From the NCBI GenBank assembly GCA_042091035.1, contig JBELIG010000001.1:55292-119291 (forward strand): 64,000 nt of DNA, given 5' to 3'. Each line of letters opens with the position of its first letter. Positions within the stretch are counted from its first letter, which is position 1. Below the pieces are notes generated by a model. That model had not been told where the DNA came from, did no database searches, and saw only the letters and a program-made list of their open reading frames with translations. Below are positions 10,501 through 17,501 of this stretch, piece by piece. A program made the translations under genes and the position numbers. This stretch comes from AM-2324 sp042091035. GTDB lineage: Bacteria; Bacteroidota; Bacteroidia; Chitinophagales; Saprospiraceae.

Positions 10501-11630
10501 ATACTGTCTGAAGGCGGTCCAGTAAATAATGGTGGGATGCTATCTATAATCTGAATTTGCTGAGTATCTACTGCAATATTCATGCAACTGTCTGAAACAG
10601 ACCATATTCTTGTCAAAAGCTGCTCACTAGGGCAAGATAAGGTATCAAAAACATCTTGATAAGTTACTTCAAATATTCCTGAGCACTCGTCGACAAGGGC
10701 AGTTGGTGCTCCAAGAAATGATGGATCCAGATTTACGCCACAAGAAACAACCGTATCAACAGGCACCGTAAAGACAGGTGCTAAGTCATCAAGCACTGTT
10801 ATCATTTGTGAATCAATAGATACATTTCCACACGAATCTGTCAAGGTCCAAAATCGTTTATAAACAAAATCTCCAGAACAAGCTCCGGCAACAATCAGGA
10901 AGGAAGAATCCACAGATAACAAATCAGCTCCACAATTATCAAAACCACCAATCAGTCCATTTGATAAGATTACATTAAGATCATCAACACAATTAATAGT
11001 CGTGTCGGTTGGAACGATGGCAGTAGGGCCTGTTGTATCTGGCTCCATATAAACTGTTTGAAACAGAGTATCCTTATTGCCATAAAAGTCTTCTGCCACA
11101 ATCATATTAGTAACCTCTATTATACTAGGTCCACAGTTATAATCTGGAAGATCTTGAAGCGGAAAATTATTCAAAGAAACGCCTCCAGCTACATCACAAT
11201 TATCATCAACTAGATATATTGCTAAGCTTGGAAGTTCATCTGGACACGTCAAATATATTGTATCAACCTCTAAGTCTAACTGAGGTGCAATCGTATCTTC
11301 AAAACTAATCTCAAATACAAACAAACTATCATTCCCTTGATCGTCTTCATACCTGAAGTAGACATCAAATTCGGCCTCACCCAATATCGTTTCATTAAGA
11401 TCATATCCCGTAAGAATAACATCTAATGAATCTATTGTGATGACGGCACCTGGTATATCAGAACTCACAATGGGCAGCACTCCACTTAAATCAAAGACAG
11501 CACTACAATCTATATCTAGAAAAAAGCTTGTCTCACCAGCATAGGAAATGTTGAACTGAGCTTTCAGTTCATAAGAATTCATACTCACTAGTAAGAATAA
11601 TAAGCAAGTAAATCGATTTCGGATACTCAT
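4536..11630 (-). CDS. Giant type B T9SS surface adhesin (SprB-like architecture)
   Basis: 2364 residues, by far the largest protein here. Signal peptide 1-24/25 (ending ELKAQ). About eight phased repeats over residues ~110-1100 begin with D-(T/S/E)-x-(A/S/P)-P and carry paired cysteines with D-x-C and S-D-S-C-x-N signatures, like HYR/Ig-type repeats. Residues ~1100-2190 form a run of Ig/PKD-like modules (repeated x-x-C-x-G/S starts and ITNC-type strands). Residues ~2193-2283 resemble a Big_9/cadherin-like domain (LLNDFNSDLD, VGIDSFKYEL). Residues 2284-2364 are a classic type B sorting domain (ITPNEDGYND, IFNIWGDKVFE, GTYYYIIQY). The protein is strongly acidic with few lysines, as in exported adhesins. 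It is co-oriented with its likely exporter partner PorP/SprF. The ligand is unknown; SprB itself mediates gliding. Confidence 0.85.
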   Translation of the reverse strand: MSIRNRFTCLLFLLVSMNSYELKAQFNISYAGETSFFLDIDCSAVFDLSGVLPIVSSDIPGAVITIDSLDVILTGYDLNETILGEAEFDVYFRYEDDQGNDSLFVFEISFEDTIAPQLDLEVDTIYLTCPDELPSLAIYLVDDNCDVAGGVSLNNFPLQDLPDYNCGPSIIEVTNMIVAEDFYGNKDTLFQTVYMEPDTTGPTAIVPTDTTINCVDDLNVILSNGLIGGFDNCGADLLSVDSSFLIVAGACSGDFVYKRFWTLTDSCGNVSIDSQMITVLDDLAPVFTVPVDTVVSCGVNLDPSFLGAPTALVDECSGIFEVTYQDVFDTLSCPSEQLLTRIWSVSDSCMNIAVDTQQIQIIDSIPPLFTGPPSDSIFLLCDQVAALDTIMGPSGIVDACSGFMIDTTDIIINQTCINTYEIERTYYIEDACSNVDSVKQNIFVIDSIAPVFSVSGSDFSIACSSNINLDSLFSIWITNYAGAIAADACTGAVNLNWTVLNAGTNDPAIVDDLSCDLSPGILLNQSFDFVVEDDCGNQDKFTQSFEVIDTSAPIISFCGSDINISAEDGLCGANLDIPAPFAIDNCMSQDTVVNISQTEILQASSDDQTIIFGLEFAIQVPTTSISPTSDLSMTLTLNNVDAEGSEEFMNIYGEDGIQLGITSPSAVQCGVSQTQFSIPLALFMEWAVDGIIQIELEPNIPLSGIGNGINPICGVSSTATIDLSYDAISSEGLSYFYALNGGAFEPLGPSGLVSEFLDVGVYNITFRVLDCGSNSTTCSNIIEVVDEEAPSLSCSSSVEVFLTEDSCQLDVLLTLPSLIEDNCNPGLLNQIDLANQYLPFAVNANLGLSVADTVWFNFIGISSNQVGDASLQINLQGDVDQAGEYYSVFFVDGTLIGNTEIGGSDVTSGSCLEASIINLTLDQALIESNVVNGNLEIILIANNPFSPGVDENGINPCDDLIELNGVQIDSVSQVSASLTYNTWDLEYYLDETPFLGTVPITDISSNYSELLTIGEHDIFFIGTDAAGNSDTCSYTIDLKDSISPSMICIPFASIDFNSLDLDPVQIEVNQFDNGSFDNCGLSSLFTSPTEIDCTDANNGSVIVTLTGIDDSGNQSSCTSNLVIQETALNPSYAAICDGDTLLNFVNVCLSDSLFLFSNVSSSLPNLLSYKWYNPDNVEISSSSDPAIPIINGVDYSGVYTLVVDGPNSCTKTSTFTVSTSALPEPEIQASVTGLICAGTNVDLSISNYAGITDAEYNWYKVDEFGQQQIITTTNTPNFNLGNGLTAGTHCYAVEVFKDCCSAISLVSYCVEIVEQPVAVIDNTMISVCRFDDLELSVSQSNNPDWVYVWSGPGIPVGTSGQTALVEDYNPNMSGLFTINLEVFDAILPSCAILPLEIQVEVLEKPSTPSLASDSELVCEGAEVTFTASGDFTGVTAYFFIGDEVFGSADSEFTLIDIQLTDQTDYRVVTAGNGCTSDTSNLVTLDVIPIPVTEIISEEEICSSESSYDLEASFQTDLIYTWTLPSGETENGFKHTINNPVSGIYYLDVDNGYPGCQNSDTLTLTVFNNPEIISLENNVPDCYQGPDFVMELSYESDSDMLLAEQWLFDGDLIGTDSLLNISNPGSINSGSYTLILLDTITNCSSDSISIILDIPEELPVLDSPNVQADDYIFCENEAVLFQTNSISNDSLYFWIFDQGELIIDTTMPELLLSNINDYDFDMLQVQYLTKDNCLSELSNSTIYEILVLPELDVAYESSVCANESIDISVLNCIGLDGSIDWELPGNTVIEDACQINDQQSVSNLYTYSFMYEELGCESDIYSFDILVKPLPALVELTSLFDSLCLDLAKPIELFLENPEPGVDYALMKDGVVLFGFDGMVGPANWEVQNTLIPSMSEQLIEFEVVGMSESCVSEDTASLEVTIFSQPDNLAFISMDTFRYCENDDYFELIADLPPAEIQTIWSSINSSDPIFISPQEASTKVDGLDPKVYYDFEWSLTYGACEDYSRDTASLYIAVQEQAYVGLDIDTCLQESIFVSAQSSVNIPALGFWTQPLGQQSIVTIPGNTSTFIDLNPNTQTEYEFYWNLPDYGCGASSDTLNVRLLNEFPMIEDVVVDICGDGTFQLNGIEPTDYEGVWSSPDQNIVFQDVNLHNTNVSNLVEGANVFYFEFLDGVCGLDYREELLVNYTLLPEAIDDVVAIEFAGTNILIDVLLNDFNSDLDLDQLIILTEPEHGSINLEQNTVRYFSDQNYVGIDSFKYELQSNLCGSSSIATVYINIGENTNCDFIPNIITPNEDGYNDEFIIPCIPNYPDNYVQIFNIWGDKVFEVTGYENNWSGDMLPTGTYYYIIQYSPSSQELIGFLHIQR

Positions 11631-11784
11631 GTATATATGTATAAAGGGCCTTCACGCAAAAGTGAAAGCTTAATCTTTTCCAAGTTGTTATCACCGCAAA
11701 CCAATATGGTCTTAATGATCGAAAAAGTAAAAAAAAATGGGCTTAATAAATGCCTCCAGTTTTACACATTAGGTTGCAATAGGG

Positions 11785-11823
11785 ATCTTAGCCAAAAATC
11801 GCATACCGACTTTTGGCTAAGAT
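11785..11823. other. Long perfect hairpin upstream of the adhesin gene
   Basis: ATCTTAGCCAAAA (11785-11797) pairs exactly with TTTTGGCTAAGAT (11811-11823). Across the 13-base loop, TCG (11799-11801) can pair with CGA (11807-11809), extending the helix past one A/C mismatch. There is no T-run on either side, so it is not a standard terminator. It lies in the 233-bp gap 11631-11863, about 150 bp upstream of the adhesin start and 40 bp after the stop of the small gene. It may be a leader structure, a processing or pausing hairpin, or a protein-binding palindrome. Confidence 0.7.
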
Positions 11824-11863
11824 TAATCTGGTGAGATAGAACGATGTGACTTACAGTATTTAT

Positions 11864-12043
11864 TTATTTCTTTTTAGCATAGGGATCCTTACGACCTACT
11901 AGCTTTTTATCTTCAACATTATCATTCAGGTAGGTATTTAGCTGATCAATCTCTTGATTCAACTCAACCTGCCCAAATTTATTGATACGAATTTGAAAAC
12001 CTGATTTTTTCTTCTCGTCTTCTTTAATATCGTCCTTTTTCAT
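11864..12043 (-). CDS. Small conserved lysine-rich protein of unknown function
   Basis: 59 residues from the ATG at 12043; a TTG at 12064 would add seven residues (MPRKTPN) and is less likely. The N-terminus is highly charged (KKDDIKEDEKKK). The core, GFQIRINKFGQVELN followed by IDQLNTYLNDNVEDKKL, looks like a short strand-helix fold, and I remember similar small proteins next to aminoacyl-tRNA synthetase genes in this phylum. There is no signal peptide or membrane segment, so it is probably cytoplasmic. It starts 30 bp after gltX ends and is likely co-transcribed with it. No function can be assigned. Confidence 0.6.
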   Translation of the reverse strand: MKKDDIKEDEKKKSGFQIRINKFGQVELNQEIDQLNTYLNDNVEDKKLVGRKDPYAKKK

Positions 12044-12073
12044 GTTGGGAGTTTTTCTTGGCAAAAAAATATT

Positions 12074-13612
12074 TTAAGCACCTTTTATACCATCAAAGGC
12101 AGAATAGGCTGCTGTCATACGTTCATTAACTTCACTTTTTCCTAGAAGTTCCATCATCTCAAACACTCCAGGACCTTTCATAGTCCCAGCCATCCCAATT
12201 CTTAAGAAAGGAAGTACATTACCGAAACCTAATCCGTGCGCTTCCATAAAAGCTTTGATTGTGTTTTCGATTGAAGCCGCATCAAAATTCTCAAGTGCTA
12301 CCATGTCAGCTAAAAGCTTCTCGAAAATGCCCTTTTGCTCTGGTTTCCACTTCTTTCGAATTGGTTTCTCTTCATAATTACGAACTTTTTCAAACAAATA
12401 ATAACCTACTTCAAGAAAATCGGGTAAAAACTGTACTCTTTCTTTCATCAATTCAATGCATTGACCAAGATAAGCATCCGAACATTCTATACCCTTTGCC
12501 TCTGCCAAAGGCTTTACAAGCTTCAATAAGTCTGCATTTGAGCTATTGATTATATATTGTTGATTGAACCATTTTGCCTTATCAAAATCAAATCTTGCGC
12601 CCCCTTTACTTACTTTATTTAAATCAAAGGCCTCAACCAATTCCTCTAGTCTAAAGAATTCTTCCTCAGTGCCTGGGTTCCACCCTAAAAAGGCAAGAAA
12701 ATTCAAAACTGCTTCTGGAAGGAATCCAAAATCTCTGAATCCTTTAAAAGAATCTTCTGGCTTATCAGAATTCCAGGATAGTGGAAATACAGGAATTCCC
12801 AATTTTGCACCGTCCCGTTTACTTAATTTCCCATTACCTGTGGGTTTCAGGATAAGCGGAAGATGCGCAAATTGTGGCATGGAATCTTCCCAACCCAAAT
12901 ACTTATATAATAACACGTGATGCGCCGTAGATGGCAACCATTCTTCGCCCCGAATCACATGAGTAATCTTCATTAGGTAATCATCTACGACATTAGCTAG
13001 GTGGTAGGTTGGCATACCATCTGCTTTCAACATAACCTTATCATCGAGTTCGTTAGAACTAAACTGAACATCTGACCTAATATTATCATTGAAAGCGACA
13101 CGCTCATCCGTCGGAACCATAAGTCGAATAGTGTATGGAGTTCCTGCATCAAGCATACTTTTTACCTCATCTTCAGCAATGGTCAGGCTATTACGCATCT
13201 GATCTCTTACAGAATGATCATACTTGAAACTATGATTCCCTTTAGCCTTCTCCTCATTTCTTCGAGTATCCAGCTCCTCCGGAGTGTCAAATGCATAATA
13301 TGCATGTCCGTTTTCCACCAGTTTTAAAGCGTACTCTTTGTACATAGTTTTGCGCTCAGACTGCCTGTACGGGCCATAATCACCCCCAACACTAGGTCCT
13401 TCGTCCGGAGTTATGTCTAACCAAGCTAAAGCTTCCATAATGTAATCCTCTGCACCGGGAACATATCGAGTCTGATCTGTATCCTCAATCCTTAAGATAA
13501 AGGTACCACCCAATTTTTTTGCTAACAAATAGTTATACAAAGCAGTACGAACACCTCCTATGTGCAATGCTCCTGTTGGGCTGGGAGCAAAACGAACTCT
13601 ACAATTTTCCAT
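12074..13612 (-). CDS. gltX: Glutamyl-tRNA synthetase
   Basis: 512 residues, normal length for a class I glutamyl-tRNA synthetase, which charges tRNA-Glu with glutamate in the cytoplasm. The N-terminus carries the HIGH-type signature in RFAPSPTGALHIGG, followed by LRIEDTD; the second ATP-site motif is present as KLSKRDGA. YHLANVVDDYLM and HVIRGEEWLPST match the catalytic core. The C-terminal half is the helical anticodon-binding region (for example WFNQQYI, KWKPEQKGIF). The ATG at 13612 is the natural start because the catalytic motif begins within ten residues. The small lysine-rich gene follows 30 bp downstream; a divergent deacetylase gene lies upstream. Confidence 0.97.
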   Translation of the reverse strand: MENCRVRFAPSPTGALHIGGVRTALYNYLLAKKLGGTFILRIEDTDQTRYVPGAEDYIMEALAWLDITPDEGPSVGGDYGPYRQSERKTMYKEYALKLVENGHAYYAFDTPEELDTRRNEEKAKGNHSFKYDHSVRDQMRNSLTIAEDEVKSMLDAGTPYTIRLMVPTDERVAFNDNIRSDVQFSSNELDDKVMLKADGMPTYHLANVVDDYLMKITHVIRGEEWLPSTAHHVLLYKYLGWEDSMPQFAHLPLILKPTGNGKLSKRDGAKLGIPVFPLSWNSDKPEDSFKGFRDFGFLPEAVLNFLAFLGWNPGTEEEFFRLEELVEAFDLNKVSKGGARFDFDKAKWFNQQYIINSSNADLLKLVKPLAEAKGIECSDAYLGQCIELMKERVQFLPDFLEVGYYLFEKVRNYEEKPIRKKWKPEQKGIFEKLLADMVALENFDAASIENTIKAFMEAHGLGFGNVLPFLRIGMAGTMKGPGVFEMMELLGKSEVNERMTAAYSAFDGIKGA

Positions 13613-13739
13613 TATCTTATTATTATTCAGAAGCTAAGCAGCGAATTTTCACTAAATTGCGTTATAAAAATGTAGCACAAAAATAAGTGCTTTTTTGGGC
13701 TTAAAAAATTTAATTCAATTATACTCCGACTATAAATAA

Positions 13740-14387
13740 ATGTATCTAGTAAAAACACCCAGATTAATTCAGAATTTATTCCCAAATTTTAAGTGGTCAA
13801 TTCCAGTAACTGAGAAAAAGGTTTACTTGACATTTGATGATGGGCCTATTCCTGAGGTGACTCCCTGGGTCCTAGATTTATTAAAAGAATACGGATTTAA
13901 AGCTACCTTCTTTTGTGTTGGTGAAAATGCACTCAAATATCCTGAAATTCTGGAACGAATCACCGCTGAAGGTCATACCGTTGGAAATCACACCTTCAAC
14001 CATACAAATGGGTGGGTGACAGAAAACATAAAATACTTCCACAACATAAGAAGATGTGCTCATCTTATAAATAGTAACTTATTTCGACCTCCATATGGAA
14101 GATTAAAGCCTAAGCAGGCCCAATTCATTCAAAGACATTATGATATTATCATGTGGTCTTTATTAAGTGGCGATTTCGATCCAGCACTAAGTAAGGAGAT
14201 GTGTTTGGAAAATGTTGTTTCCAATATTCACCCTGGTGCTATTATCGTTTTCCATGACAGCCTGAAAGCCCATAATAAACTTAAATATGTGCTACCAAAA
14301 ACCTTAGATCACCTAAAGCTTTTAGGGTTTAGCTCCGACTGTATACAGCCAAGCCAAAGAAATCAATCAATCATTAAGACTGCATAA
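13740..14387 (+). CDS. Polysaccharide deacetylase (NodB-type carbohydrate esterase 4)
   Basis: 215 residues with no clear signal peptide. The NodB-homology motifs appear in order: VYLTFDDGP (motif 1, catalytic base and metal Asp), HTVGNHTFNH (motif 2, metal-binding HxxxH), FRPPYGRL (motif 3), MWSLLSGDF (motif 4) and GAIIVFHDS (motif 5). CE4 enzymes remove N- or O-acetyl groups from peptidoglycan, chitin or similar glycans. The family is clear but the substrate is not; a peptidoglycan or surface-glycan role is the likeliest. It is divergent from gltX and ends in a strong terminator shared with yqeY. Confidence 0.88.
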   Translation: MYLVKTPRLIQNLFPNFKWSIPVTEKKVYLTFDDGPIPEVTPWVLDLLKEYGFKATFFCVGENALKYPEILERITAEGHTVGNHTFNHTNGWVTENIKYFHNIRRCAHLINSNLFRPPYGRLKPKQAQFIQRHYDIIMWSLLSGDFDPALSKEMCLENVVSNIHPGAIIVFHDSLKAHNKLKYVLPKTLDHLKLLGFSSDCIQPSQRNQSIIKTA

Positions 14388-14416
14388 AAAAAGGGATGAA
14401 ATTCATCCCTTTTTTT
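14386..14416. terminator. Bidirectional terminator between deacetylase and yqeY
   Basis: GGGATG (14393-14398), loop AAATT, CATCCC (14404-14409), with an A-run before and a T-run (14410-14416) after. It serves both convergent genes; the T-run overlaps the end of yqeY. Confidence 0.88.
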
Positions 14417-14861
14417 ATGCCAATAACTCTTTAACTATTCTACTAAGCACAGCTCCGTCTGCCTGCCCCGCCAGTTCTTTAGAACAAGCACCCATTACCT
14501 TGCCCATGTCGCGCATAGAACTTGCTCCTAAAGCCTCTATCTTTGCTCTGACAAACGCCTTAAGATCATCCTCCGTCATTTGCTTAGGCAAATAGTTCAT
14601 AATCACATCTACTTCTTCCTGCTCAGCATCGGCAAGATCATCTCTAGATTGTTCTCTGAATATTTTGATAGACTCGTTACGCTGCTTGACAAGCTTTTGC
14701 ATCATCTTGATTTCATCAGTGGCAGTTATCTCACTACCCGAACCATCAGTCTTTGCCAATAAAAAAGCTTGTTTTATAGCCCTTAAACCTCTTAATGCTG
14801 CTTTATCTTTTGCTTTCATTGCAGCTTTTAAGTCTGTCATTATTTTTTCTTCTAGTCCCAT
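14415..14861 (-). CDS. yqeY: GatB/YqeY domain protein
   Basis: 148 residues covering the YqeY family end to end: LEEKIMTDLKAAMKAKDK at the start, a central MQKLVKQRNESIKIF helix and LPKQMTEDDLKAFV, then MGKVMGACSKELAGQADG, which resembles the tail domain of the amidotransferase subunit GatB. YqeY proteins are small helical tRNA-associated proteins of unclear function; no catalytic role is known. It begins 14 bp after rsmA ends on the same strand, so the two are probably co-transcribed. Confidence 0.9.
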   Translation of the reverse strand: MGLEEKIMTDLKAAMKAKDKAALRGLRAIKQAFLLAKTDGSGSEITATDEIKMMQKLVKQRNESIKIFREQSRDDLADAEQEEVDVIMNYLPKQMTEDDLKAFVRAKIEALGASSMRDMGKVMGACSKELAGQADGAVLSRIVKELLA

Positions 14862-14875
14862 ATCAAAATTAACGA

Positions 14876-15652
14876 TTAATTATTTTCAAGAATTAATTTA
14901 GTCAGATCGGAAAATTCTTCAACGCTTAACATCTCAGGTCTTTTCGAAAAGACTGGATCTGAGAGGATTTCTTTATTCTTCACTGTTCCTTTGAGCGTAT
15001 TTCTCAGCATTTTACGCCGCTGACTGAAAGATAACTTAACTATCGATCGAAAAGTTTTATAACTAACATCTATTCTCGGGGTTTCTCGGCGTTTTAGTCT
15101 AATAACGGCTGATTCAACCTTGGGTGGTGGATCAAACGATTCTTTATTTACCTTAAACAATAACTCCACATCATATAATGCCTGAGTCAATACACTTATT
15201 ACCCCGTAGGTTCTTGACCCTTCTTTCGTTGCAACACGTTCTGCCATCTCCAATTGAAACATCCCAACCATCTCGGGAATGATATCCATATTTTCAATAG
15301 TCTTAAAAATGATTTGCGAACTTATGTTGTATGGAAAATTACCAATCAGACAGAATGGTTCGCCTTTGAACACATTTGCTAGATCTACCTTCATAAAATC
15401 TTCAAATATAATGTGGTCCTTTAATTGAGGATAATGCTCGGTAATATAAGACACCATATCCCGATCCGCCTCAACAACCTTCATATCATAGTCCTTTTCT
15501 AATAAGAACTTGGTAAGCATACCCATACCCGGTCCAATCTCCAATACTTTACCTGTCTCCCCACTAAGAGTCAAACTATTTGAAATATCGGATGCAATTG
15601 AATCCTGTACTAAAAAATGTTGCCCAAATGATTTCTTTGCCTTCAAACTCAT
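14876..15652 (-). CDS. rsmA: 16S rRNA adenine dimethyltransferase RsmA/KsgA
   Basis: 258 residues. It opens with KKSFGQHFLVQDSIASDI and the SAM-binding VLEIGPGMGMLTKFLL; the catalytic NxPY-type motif is NFPYNISS. FDPPPKVESAVIRL and FSQRRKMLRNTLK are typical of the family. The enzyme dimethylates two adjacent adenines near the 3' end of 16S rRNA during small-subunit assembly, using S-adenosylmethionine. It is upstream of yqeY in the same direction. On the minus strand a TACCTTTG element, matching the Bacteroidota -7 consensus, lies just upstream at about 15677-15684, but no good -33 TTG is correctly spaced. Confidence 0.95.
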   Translation of the reverse strand: MSLKAKKSFGQHFLVQDSIASDISNSLTLSGETGKVLEIGPGMGMLTKFLLEKDYDMKVVEADRDMVSYITEHYPQLKDHIIFEDFMKVDLANVFKGEPFCLIGNFPYNISSQIIFKTIENMDIIPEMVGMFQLEMAERVATKEGSRTYGVISVLTQALYDVELLFKVNKESFDPPPKVESAVIRLKRRETPRIDVSYKTFRSIVKLSFSQRRKMLRNTLKGTVKNKEILSDPVFSKRPEMLSVEEFSDLTKLILENN

Positions 15653-15820
15653 CTTTTTAAATATTAAATCCTCACAAAGGTATAATTACTTGCAATATAA
15701 ATTAGGTATATTGTTCATGAGGTCAAGGAAAGTTCTTAATGGTTAAATTCAGATCAAGGAATTTTTTCGATCTTATTATACTTAACAATAATATATTGTT
15801 CAATTACAAATTGTGTAAGA

Positions 15821-16906
15821 ATGAAAAAAGTCAAGGTAGGAATAACGATCGGAGATATAAATGGAGTAGGACTAGAGGTTATTTTAAAAACCCTCTGCAA
15901 CCCTATGGTCTCGAAAAATATAACCCCTGTGATTTACGGTTCTACGAAAGTCGTTTCCTACCATAAGAATATTATCAACGACATAAATATTTCATACCAG
16001 TCCGTCAACTCCACAAGCCGCCTTTATGAGGATAAGATCAACATCTTCAATTGTTGGGAGGAAAACGTAAATATAAATTTAGGAACACTAAATGAAGACG
16101 GAGGAAAATATGCCATGCTTTCGCTAGAACAAGCTGTAAAAGATATTAAAGAGGGGAATATCGATGTTATTGTCACCGCACCTATCAATAAAAAGGCAAT
16201 GCAATTAGCTGGCTTCCAATACCCGGGCCATACTGAATATTTTGCGGATCAATTCAAGGGCAGCCAACAATTAATGCTGATGACCTCTGAAGATCTTAAA
16301 GTAGGTCTTGTCACAAACCATCTACCCTTAAACGAAGTTGCTGAAAGCATTACAAAAGAGACCATTCTAAAAAAACTAAAAATTCTAAATAATAGTCTAA
16401 AAATGGATTTCGGCCTAGAAAGGCCTACCATCGCAGTATTAGGACTCAATCCACATGCAGGAGATGAGGGAAGCATAGGAAAAGAAGAAATCGAGATTAT
16501 AAGACCAGCGATTGTTGAGGCTAAGAAAAACAACATGCTTGTCATGGGACCTTTCCCTGCAGATGGATTCTTCGGTTCTGGAAAATTCAGCAAATTTGAT
16601 GGAATATTAGCAATGTATCATGACCAAGGTCTAGTACCTTTCAAAACACTTAGCTTTAATAGTAGCACTAATTTCACAGCAGGACTGCCTATAATAAGAA
16701 CCTCGCCTGATCACGGAACAGGCTTTGATATCGCAGGTAAGGATATGGCGGACTCAAAGTCATTTCGATATGCAATTTTCAAAGCTATAGATATTTACCG
16801 TTCAAGAACACAATACCAAAAAGATGGTGCTAATCCACTTAAAAAAGCCTCAATCAAAGTAGATCGTGAAAACAGAAATGAACTAAAAGATCTGCCGCAA
16901 AACTAG
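15821..16906 (+). CDS. pdxA: 4-hydroxythreonine-4-phosphate dehydrogenase PdxA
   Basis: 361 residues, the usual size. It starts KKVKVGITIGDINGVGLEV, a hallmark of PdxA, followed by VTAPINKKA, PGHTEYFAD, LGLNPHAGDEG, MGPFPADGFF and AMYHDQGLVPFK, which include the metal-binding histidines and substrate-binding residues; TSPDHGTGFDIAGK closes the active site. It oxidises 4-phosphohydroxy-threonine in de novo pyridoxal phosphate synthesis in the cytoplasm. It is divergent from rsmA; pdxA and rsmA are neighbours in many bacteria, which supports both calls. Confidence 0.96.
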   Translation: MKKVKVGITIGDINGVGLEVILKTLCNPMVSKNITPVIYGSTKVVSYHKNIINDINISYQSVNSTSRLYEDKINIFNCWEENVNINLGTLNEDGGKYAMLSLEQAVKDIKEGNIDVIVTAPINKKAMQLAGFQYPGHTEYFADQFKGSQQLMLMTSEDLKVGLVTNHLPLNEVAESITKETILKKLKILNNSLKMDFGLERPTIAVLGLNPHAGDEGSIGKEEIEIIRPAIVEAKKNNMLVMGPFPADGFFGSGKFSKFDGILAMYHDQGLVPFKTLSFNSSTNFTAGLPIIRTSPDHGTGFDIAGKDMADSKSFRYAIFKAIDIYRSRTQYQKDGANPLKKASIKVDRENRNELKDLPQN

Positions 16907-16966
16907 GTCGTACAAAACTAAAAAGCTTCATTTGTTTTTTATAGCATTCAAATCGACTAATTTTCT

Positions 16967-16974
16967 TATATTTG
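16967..16974 (+). promoter_or_regulatory. Candidate -7 element for the dksA-like gene
   Basis: TATATTTG matches the Bacteroidota -7 consensus TAnnTTTG, 46 bases before the ATG. The -33 region has only a TTC at the right distance, so the promoter is plausible but weak. Confidence 0.4.
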
Positions 16975-17020
16975 TCGATATTTTATTCTGTAACATCCTA
17001 TTTAAACACCTCTCTTGTAA

Positions 17021-17380
17021 ATGGAAAAAACAAGATACACAGACCAAGAATTGGCTGAGTTCGAAGCTTTGATAGATAGTAAACTAGAAGAAGCATATAA
17101 ATTATTGAACTTTTATAAAGGCCAGCTGCAAGATAAAAGCCTTAGCGGAGATGCAAAACTAAGAGGTTACGACAATAGTGCCGAGACCTTCGAAACAGAG
17201 AATATCAACATGCTCGCGGCTAGGCAGTCGAAATACATCAAACATCTTGAGAATGCTAAGCAAAGGGTTATCAATAAAGTTTATGGAATATGTAGAGAGT
17301 CCGGAAAACTTATTTCCAAAGAACGACTAAAAGCAGTTCCACATGCTACACTCAGCATTGCAGCTAAAAAATCACACTAA
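17021..17380 (+). CDS. TraR/DksA-family regulator with degenerate zinc finger
   Basis: 119 residues: a long N-terminal coiled-coil helix (residues ~5-85, rich in Glu/Lys, with LYNFYKGQL- and QSKYIKHLENAKQRV-like segments), then a short C-terminal module YGICRESGKLISKERLKAVPHATLSI. DksA binds RNA polymerase through its secondary channel and alters promoter response. True DksA has four zinc-binding cysteines, whereas only one cysteine (YGIC) remains here. I remember this as the common Bacteroidota form, so it is probably functional without zinc. It lies between pdxA and lspA in the same direction; the lspA neighbourhood is frequent for this family. Confidence 0.8.
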   Translation: MEKTRYTDQELAEFEALIDSKLEEAYKLLNFYKGQLQDKSLSGDAKLRGYDNSAETFETENINMLAARQSKYIKHLENAKQRVINKVYGICRESGKLISKERLKAVPHATLSIAAKKSH

Positions 17381-17419
17381 CTAATTATTGTAATTAATAA
17401 CTTTTTACATTATTTGCTT

Positions 17420-17448
17420 AATTTGGAACTTCTTAAGAATTCCAAATT
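17420..17448. other. Near-perfect 29-bp palindrome between the dksA-like gene and lspA
   Basis: AATTTGGAA (17420-17428), one unpaired C, the self-complementary TTCTTAAGAA (17430-17439), then TTCCAAATT (17440-17448). Fourteen base pairs are possible with a single bulge and no loop, and there is no adjacent T-run. A DNA-binding site fits as well as an RNA hairpin. Confidence 0.6.
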
Positions 17449-17501
17449 TACCGGTAGTCCGTTTTCTTTATCTGGATGTTGGTAATTTCAAAACAGATTT
17501 G

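Noticed and set aside
11637..11834. 65-codon rightward open frame in the adhesin upstream gap
   Set aside because: No family resemblance, odd composition, and it runs through the strong hairpin; most likely chance.
12914..12921. Second CACGTG core (in gltX), considered as another parS
   Set aside because: The flanking bases do not fit TGTTnCACGTGnAACA.
13674..13692. AGCAC/GTGCT hairpin with T-run upstream of the deacetylase
   Set aside because: The stem has only five base pairs; not enough for a reliable attenuator.
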